This document shows, piece by piece, positions 58,001 through 62,206 of a stretch of 62,206 nt of DNA. The notes beneath the pieces are model-generated. The model made no database searches and was not told where the DNA came from. It worked only from the letters and a program-made list of their open reading frames with translations. This DNA is from JAAYJM01 sp964498585 (GTDB taxonomy: Bacteria > Bacteroidota > Ignavibacteria > Kapaibacteriales > UBA2268): the NCBI GenBank assembly GCA_964498585.1, contig CAZCHH010000012.1, positions 1-62,206 of the forward strand, in the 5' to 3' direction. Position 1 is the stretch's first letter; each line of letters opens with the position of its first letter. The position numbers and the translations under genes are program-made.

Positions 58001-59210
58001 TGGTTTAAATCTACCAATTAAGCTTTATCCCGGCGAAGTTTTTGAATTTGATGCCGAATTTGTTGCTAATTTCGAAGGTAATCACTCAGCTAAAATTGGA
58101 ACAAAAAGCAATGCTTCTGAAGAAGTTTCTTCAAATTGGACTGGTTATGGAAAAATTAATCAAAGCATTATTTCTACTCAATCAAATAAAACTTATATCT
58201 GCCCCGGCAATACTGATACTATATATTGCAAAATTCAAAATAAAGGTGATGGCAATCTAATAGTTAAGAATTTATCTTTTTACCCGGTTATCCCTGAATT
58301 TTCTTTATCTGAATCTGTCCGTCCTTTCCAATTGCATGGCAAAGAAGAAAGAATAATAAAAGTGATTTTTCAACCAATAACAACAGGTGCTTTCTCAACT
58401 AATTTAGTTATTGAGAACAATTCAAAAAACGACCAAACTGCTAATATTGAAGTTTATGGAGAATCTTCGCAATCCACTAAACAAATCAGCTTCAATTTCA
58501 ATCAAAGCAAAATTTTTGCCGGTCAGGAACTTTATGCCGCTATTGCTCTCAATACTAATGCTCCAATACCGCTTTACCACTTTAATTCTATTCTCTTTAC
58601 TTTTTCTTTCAATAACACCTTATTAGAAATAAATCCAGACGATATAAAACTTTCTGCTAATGCTGAAGACTTATTTACTCTTAAAATTGAAGATTTTAAT
58701 TTAAATAAAGGAAAATTTATTTTTTCATTAAAACCAAAATCTGATGAATACTATATTAGCGGAACTGAGTTGTTATTCTTAAAGTTTTATACTTCAACAA
58801 ATATAACAAATAGTATTAGCACTCAAATAAAGTTTGATATTGACATTGACGGTTCAAATTGCTTCAATCTTCAGCCAATTAGCTCGACTTTATCAATCAA
58901 TCCAATTTCTATAAATGAAATCAGAAAAATTTCCGGCTCTGCTGGCGATAATAAATTTTCAAGAATATACCCAAATCCATTACCAAAAGAGCAAACCACA
59001 GACATAGAATTTACACTGGCTCAATCTGGAATGACATATATTCAATTATATAACGAAAAAGGTGAGTTATTACGCACTGTCTTTTCTGGCAATTTAGATT
59101 TTGGTAAATATAAACTCCTTTGCTCATTCTATGACTTGTCTGCTGGTGCATATTTTATCAGATTATCTTCTAATTCTTTCACTGAAACCCAAGCAATTAT
59201 TTTATATTGA
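55023..59210 (+). CDS. Giant secreted protein, third IgGFc/ASH/cohesin-like T9SS paralogue
   Basis: 1395 residues, preceded by a GGGAG ribosome-binding site. Signal peptide about 1-27. The IgGFc-binding-like region (GTEFYVTFHPGWE near residue 45, GYLALPVSSLSNKYVV, SIIAPFDKTDVTFSLAG, VISGNYCTSF) is followed by ASH-type domains (ANPTSIDFGLNKI, NWEKKRISLPAHPVEPYPA). A cohesin-like region (NQSKIFAGQELYAAIALNT, about 1160-1300) and a T9SS type A tail (IYPNPLPKEQTTDIEF to ETQAIILY) complete it. It has the same architecture as the tandem pair at 27230-35992 but is more divergent in sequence, and lies on the opposite strand. A surface adhesin or matrix protein is inferred. Confidence 0.8.
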   Translation: MKTKNKIKKIRIFIIITLLFVFFNSYAKDKFNQLSSAQQLTNSIGTEFYVTFHPGWEAQTNNEYVIVVTSEKNNLVSVEHLGKNYFESKEIKAYKSIEFIIPSNIVQNYQKADTSAPYPDAIYRSFALYIKAVEPVSVYCMSKFAKISDGYLALPVSSLSNKYVVTSTKDISNNNSQWLPGYTSIIAPFDKTDVTFSLAGNDSSQTAGGIRFGISKTVTLNKGDIWLIASKGQDEDLSGSLIESNLPVAVISGNYCTSFEDSDADGCSYTVEMEIPDYCYGKKYHLICFPQFQNSFVRITSFDNSNNIVIDGEQKELFNLDDDTERPTFTTLLELNTTVPHTIESENEIIVTQYNASTKGDEILSAPFQISLIPVEQYSNEIIFNIPLIIDEDDNPISSFVTFIFESPDLTIPDCIEFGQEINSMIVWEKLNNLSLETNAYPQFDDDNIYLTSTLELPSGTYKLRSCYNISAYQYNPFSSSSYGFPVAVSMSNPTIKDTIPPQPTYTQDCNGNINDGLIKDYPNNDTLRSNLGLIIYHSSTSENYIFSYDYFIPGQSISTAWRLNVVDDTKYAKAVITFIDRESNDTTITFEYIPILAEANPTSIDFGLNKINNTELQQTIWIKNQSEITYYHLSKIELEKNKNFRLEHSNLPSLIAPSDSIAIVVKFNPKTAGTFNDFLIISDTCNSLPKISVSAEVEIPIITVYDVKFPDVTVDKELIRDLEIYNSGNNILLIYGIIQQKDTPFSLILDRIPSLANPIEINPKENFTIPIKFSPKSEGFFGTTFIIQSDAQGIDSIATVTGRGIKPGLIASSYNWEKKRISLPAHPVEPYPANDPNSIIKLENNGSQSVMIYSIEIQFDMNGSSFLFDKSKFVNLRINPNESIVVPVTFLPSQVGDHKLVIRYINSANSITETTLEGIGIIPSLRFDNVSFDTTFINDYDFPIIKKVRIENILSDYSDTAIIENFNIFPTSDAISTIYKNYGTQGFSFNKSGLNLPIKLYPGEVFEFDAEFVANFEGNHSAKIGTKSNASEEVSSNWTGYGKINQSIISTQSNKTYICPGNTDTIYCKIQNKGDGNLIVKNLSFYPVIPEFSLSESVRPFQLHGKEERIIKVIFQPITTGAFSTNLVIENNSKNDQTANIEVYGESSQSTKQISFNFNQSKIFAGQELYAAIALNTNAPIPLYHFNSILFTFSFNNTLLEINPDDIKLSANAEDLFTLKIEDFNLNKGKFIFSLKPKSDEYYISGTELLFLKFYTSTNITNSISTQIKFDIDIDGSNCFNLQPISSTLSINPISINEIRKISGSAGDNKFSRIYPNPLPKEQTTDIEFTLAQSGMTYIQLYNEKGELLRTVFSGNLDFGKYKLLCSFYDLSAGAYFIRLSSNSFTETQAIILY

Positions 59211-59221
59211 TGAAATGAAGT

Positions 59222-59500
59222 TTAGATAGATTAGAAGGTATAGATAGATTAGAATTTTAACTATATTTTACGTGTCATTCTGACGGATGTCAGAATCCAC
59301 CTTTGTCTTGTCATTCCGAACCCCAAATAAAGCAAGACCTTTATTTAAATAGTTATAAAAAATATTTACGTGTCATTCTGACGGATGTCAGAATCCATTT
59401 TTGGTTTGTCATTCCGATACGAAGTGAGGAATCTCACAAATCAATAATACTATAAAGATAAAGAAGTCCAACATCTCTGAGATGTAGGACATCTGGGTAA
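59222..59500. repeat. REP-like palindrome cluster 6 with direct repeats
   Basis: A tandem duplication containing TAGATAGATTAGAA (about 59224-59253) is followed by two direct copies of a segment of about 50 bp starting TTTACGTGTCATTCTGACGG (about 59266 and 59366). Each contains the hairpin ATTCTGACGGATGTCAGAAT. Between them is an inverted AAAGCAAGACCTTTATTT module (59327-59345). An incomplete AATCTCA palindrome arm follows at about 59408-59437. A copy of the ACATCT...GGACATCTG repeat ends the cluster (59463-59498). It fills the 328-bp gap between two T9SS genes. Confidence 0.75.
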
Positions 59501-59538
59501 AAACTTTCTCAATGTTTTAGAAACAAAATAAGCAATTT

Positions 59539-60720
59539 TTACCTTACAATAATAAACTTTCCAGTTTCTACTGTTGTTTCATTTACTATTTTGTAAAAAT
59601 ACTGCCCTGGTGCTAAATCGTTTGTTGGAATTTGAATAATATGCTCTTCATTGCTGAAATCTAAATTCTCTAAATCTAGAATTTTAACGGTATTTCCAAG
59701 GTAATTGTAAACATAAAGAATTGTAGTTTCCGAATAGCTGCTTAAAGAAAAACTAATATTTGTTATATCTTCAGAAGGATTTGGGAATGGTTGGCTTTTC
59801 TTATTTTTTTCAGTGTTATATTCATTTACACCGACTAAATCAGGACAGTAGAGTTTTTTAAATTGGCAAATATCATCGTCAGAAAGATTTCCTTTATGGC
59901 CAGCTTGGAACCTTGCTGTATTATTCATAATTCCTCCTGAAAAATCTGGATTATCTGGGCATGCTTTATCTATTCGACCTTGCTCATTAGTAATAGTATG
60001 ATGGTGAAGCCCCATAATGTGGCCAATTTCATGCATTAGTATTTCTACTAAATTATAAACAACTTTTTTTTGGCTGTATAAAAAACCTGCATAATTATTA
60101 TTTTCTCTTATATACCTATCATTTATAACAAATTGGTTCATTTTATAACAATCATCAGGAGAAGAACCAGTAAAACCTTCGGTATTATTAATACAAATTT
60201 TAGTTATAATACAATCTAACTTACATGCTGATGCAGGGTATGCTTTCATTAAATTAGCGCAAGCAATTGCCGTGGTAGGATTATCAAAATCACCTGGATC
60301 TGAACTTAATTTAACTTTAATTGTGCAAGCGCAAGGTTTATTTTCAAAACCACATAAACACATCCATTGATAAGGTGAATCAGAACAATCTTCTTGCATA
60401 TATTCTTTTTTTAGAATTTCTAATGCACCTGTCTGTGTTAGAATACTATACGATTCACAATTTCCAAATGAATTACTATCAAACTCAAGACAAACAGGTA
60501 AATCAACAGTTAATGGTATATAAGAAGGATACATAACCCATGGATCTGTTGCACAATTTGCAATTAGATTTGTTGATTGGTCATTTTCTAAACAAAAAAA
60601 GTATTTATGTTGCTTCTTAGGGCAATTTGTTTCTTTTCCACAAGGTTCGTCTATATCTGATGATGTCATTATCATAATATTAAATACTATAAATAAATAT
60701 GTAACAATAATTGTTTTCAT
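59539..60720 (-). CDS. Secreted metzincin protease with T9SS sorting domain
   Basis: A 393-residue zinc metalloprotease. After a signal peptide comes a cysteine-rich region (about 27-195, around 15 Cys), then the catalytic site HEIGHIMGLHH (230-240, HExxHxxGxxH), with the Met-turn GGIMNN around Met265 and the matrixin-like LSDDDICQFKKLYCP (279-293). The last 85 residues (FPNPSEDITNISFSL to GKFIIVR) form the T9SS tail, so it should act at the cell surface or outside, on unknown protein substrates. A strong GGAGAG ribosome-binding site precedes the ATG. The stop of the upstream partner gene lies only 9 nt away, indicating an operon. Confidence 0.88.
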   Translation of the reverse strand: MKTIIVTYLFIVFNIMIMTSSDIDEPCGKETNCPKKQHKYFFCLENDQSTNLIANCATDPWVMYPSYIPLTVDLPVCLEFDSNSFGNCESYSILTQTGALEILKKEYMQEDCSDSPYQWMCLCGFENKPCACTIKVKLSSDPGDFDNPTTAIACANLMKAYPASACKLDCIITKICINNTEGFTGSSPDDCYKMNQFVINDRYIRENNNYAGFLYSQKKVVYNLVEILMHEIGHIMGLHHHTITNEQGRIDKACPDNPDFSGGIMNNTARFQAGHKGNLSDDDICQFKKLYCPDLVGVNEYNTEKNKKSQPFPNPSEDITNISFSLSSYSETTILYVYNYLGNTVKILDLENLDFSNEEHIIQIPTNDLAPGQYFYKIVNETTVETGKFIIVR

Positions 60721-60729
60721 TTCTCTCTC

Positions 60730-61731
60730 CTAGTAATTTAATATTTCATTAATTTTCTGTCTTAATGTTGTCTTGAAAAGATTTATTTCTACACTTGAAC
60801 CAAAACCAAATTCATTTCCTGGGTCTTGAACTTTACCATTTTCTATTGGGTACATTGTGCAAGTTAGAGAAGCGATAACTTTTGGATAAATTACACAATA
60901 ATCTTTATGATTATCTCGGCATAATGGAATAATTTGTAGGCATAAAATATATTCCTGCCCTTTTTTTGTCCAAATTTTTCCAGTTGAATCAACCAATGAA
61001 TTTTCACTATTACCCAATACTACTACATCACTAAATTCTGATTTCCTTTCCCAGCCGAGGCGAAATTCAAACTGAGAACAATTATTACTTTCTAATAAAT
61101 TATCTTTTTTTTCTTCACTATCTCTATACTGATTTAATGATATATTTTTGCAAGTAGGTATTCTTTTCCCTTTAATTGTATCTAAGACCTGATAATTCAC
61201 TATTGCTAAATCTTTTAATATTTCTGCTGATAATGTTTGCCTTGTAATAGTATCTAAAATAAAAGCATGTAAAATATAATCGGATTCAAGTAAAAGTTTA
61301 TTTAATTTATAATTTGATGATAATATAGCTGCTTTTTCAATTAATTCCGATACAATAGTTTTTGGAGATAAATAATAATAACCATTTATTTGTGATTCAT
61401 CATAATATTGAGTTCTTTTAAAAAGATATGGGTCCCAATCCGTCATTCTATAAATAAAGTTCATAATTTTTTTGATAGTATCGTTATAAGTTTGTCGGTT
61501 TAAAAATTCATCGAACATTATCCCATTACCATATTTACAAACACTATCCATTACAATATAGCCAAGCATTACCTCGTAAGGCATATCAGTTGAGTAATTT
61601 GGTAAATGAGAATATTTAGGGTAGGAATAAGTAAGCCCATAGTAATCTGGCATACACGGCGGTTGCTGCGAATAGCTTAAGCATTGAAAACATACTACTA
61701 ATAGCAGAAATGTGAGTGAGAACTTTTTCAT
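60730..61731 (-). CDS. Secreted protein of unknown function, partner of the metzincin
   Basis: A 333-residue exported protein. The signal peptide (MKKFSLTFLLLVVCFQCLSYS) is cleaved near residue 22. The mature part contains CMPDYYGLTYSYPKYSHLP and a long helical-looking middle (LSPKTIVSELIEKAAILSSN). A metalloprotease-like motif and a T9SS tail are both absent. AAGGGA lies before the ATG. It is the first gene of a likely two-gene operon with the metzincin 9 nt downstream, so it could be an inhibitor, chaperone or co-secreted partner, but I recognise no family. Confidence 0.7.
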   Translation of the reverse strand: MKKFSLTFLLLVVCFQCLSYSQQPPCMPDYYGLTYSYPKYSHLPNYSTDMPYEVMLGYIVMDSVCKYGNGIMFDEFLNRQTYNDTIKKIMNFIYRMTDWDPYLFKRTQYYDESQINGYYYLSPKTIVSELIEKAAILSSNYKLNKLLLESDYILHAFILDTITRQTLSAEILKDLAIVNYQVLDTIKGKRIPTCKNISLNQYRDSEEKKDNLLESNNCSQFEFRLGWERKSEFSDVVVLGNSENSLVDSTGKIWTKKGQEYILCLQIIPLCRDNHKDYCVIYPKVIASLTCTMYPIENGKVQDPGNEFGFGSSVEINLFKTTLRQKINEILNY

Positions 61732-62076
61732 ATTATTCCCTTTTATTAATAAATAAAAATATATTTTTGAAACAATATTAAAATATAAAAAAAAATCAAC
61801 TGTGCAAGTATTTTTTTTATTATGAATAAAAATTAATTATTTATTAATAATTGTTTAATGTTTTTATGATGCTTTTAATTTTATGAACTCGGATAACTGC
61901 ATTTCTTCTGAATTAATTTTTTTGTAATTAAACACTTTGCATAAGTTGAACATCTTAATTTCTTTTTCAATTTTTTTTGTAATTTTTTTATATTAAATTG
62001 CTTTTTTGAATTGTTCTGGTAAATGAAACAAATTATCCAGAAAAAATTCAGATTGTAAATAAATATACTTCAGGTG

Positions 62077-62183
62077 TTACCAATGACATCTTTACTTTTG
62101 TCGGTCATTCTGAACGAAGTGAAGAATCTCAAACTCTTTTGAAACAATGACTTGTGAGATTCTTCGCTGCGCTTCAGAATGAC
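62077..62183. repeat. REP-like palindrome cluster 7
   Basis: GTTACCAATGACATC lead-in followed by an AATCTCA-type palindrome (arms about 62104-62131 and 62153-62183). Arms and loop (AAACTCTTTTGAAACAATGA) are the near-exact inverse of cluster 1 at 108-188. The rest of the gap 61732-62076 is A+T-rich with nothing recognisable. Confidence 0.8.
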
Positions 62184-62206
62184 ACAGAATAGTAAGTCTA
62201 TTAACG

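Overview
The window looks like a chromosomal segment of an A+T-rich, Gram-negative member of the Bacteroidota/Ignavibacteriota/Kapaibacterota (FCB) group. The signs are eight proteins with C-terminal type IX secretion (T9SS) sorting domains, Omp85 and BamD-like outer-membrane genes, lipoproteins with Bacteroidota-style signal peptides, and -7 promoter boxes of the TAnnTTTG type upstream of some genes. A rubredoxin/rubrerythrin operon suggests an anaerobic or microaerobic lifestyle. No rRNA, tRNA, CRISPR array, phage or transposase gene was recognised.

Layout. Positions 1-1250 are a repeat-packed intergenic zone. Positions 1254-8046 hold a YihY/BrkB membrane protein, an Ig-like lipoprotein, a DUF2795 protein, a lipoprotein remnant broken at a poly-T tract, a BamA/TamA-family porin and purK. 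Positions 8309-12680 (minus strand) hold two secreted propeller-type T9SS proteins and a cysteine-rich secreted protein with an apparent frameshift. Positions 12970-27000 are mostly housekeeping: rpsO-pnp, a substrate-binding lipoprotein, an RlmI-like methyltransferase with a LOG-family protein, a GNAT-like protein, flavin reductase-rubredoxin with rubrerythrin, divergent bamD and nadK, a C69 dipeptidase and dprA.

Positions 27230-61731 are dominated by large exported proteins. Three are paralogues of about 1400 residues (IgGFc-binding-like N-terminus, ASH-type repeats, cohesin-like module, T9SS tail). Two of these are in tandem, and one of those is interrupted by a single in-frame TAA. Two more are paralogues of about 1600 residues with T9SS tails, placed in tandem around a 0.53-kb non-coding element of nested inverted repeats. 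Between and beside them are an M16 peptidase pair, MoxR-DUF58, a Rossmann-fold protein, and a secreted metzincin protease with a partner gene.

The intergenic DNA is unusually structured. REP-like palindromes of the GTCATTCTGA type occur in at least seven clusters, built from three recurring modules. A second family consists of short palindromes in pairs 50-51 bp apart; their stem sequences differ from copy to copy while base-pairing is kept. The most interesting leads are this covarying palindrome family and the 0.53-kb element, the REP cluster framed by a perfect 14-bp inverted repeat, and three independently interrupted exported-protein genes whose downstream frames are still intact.
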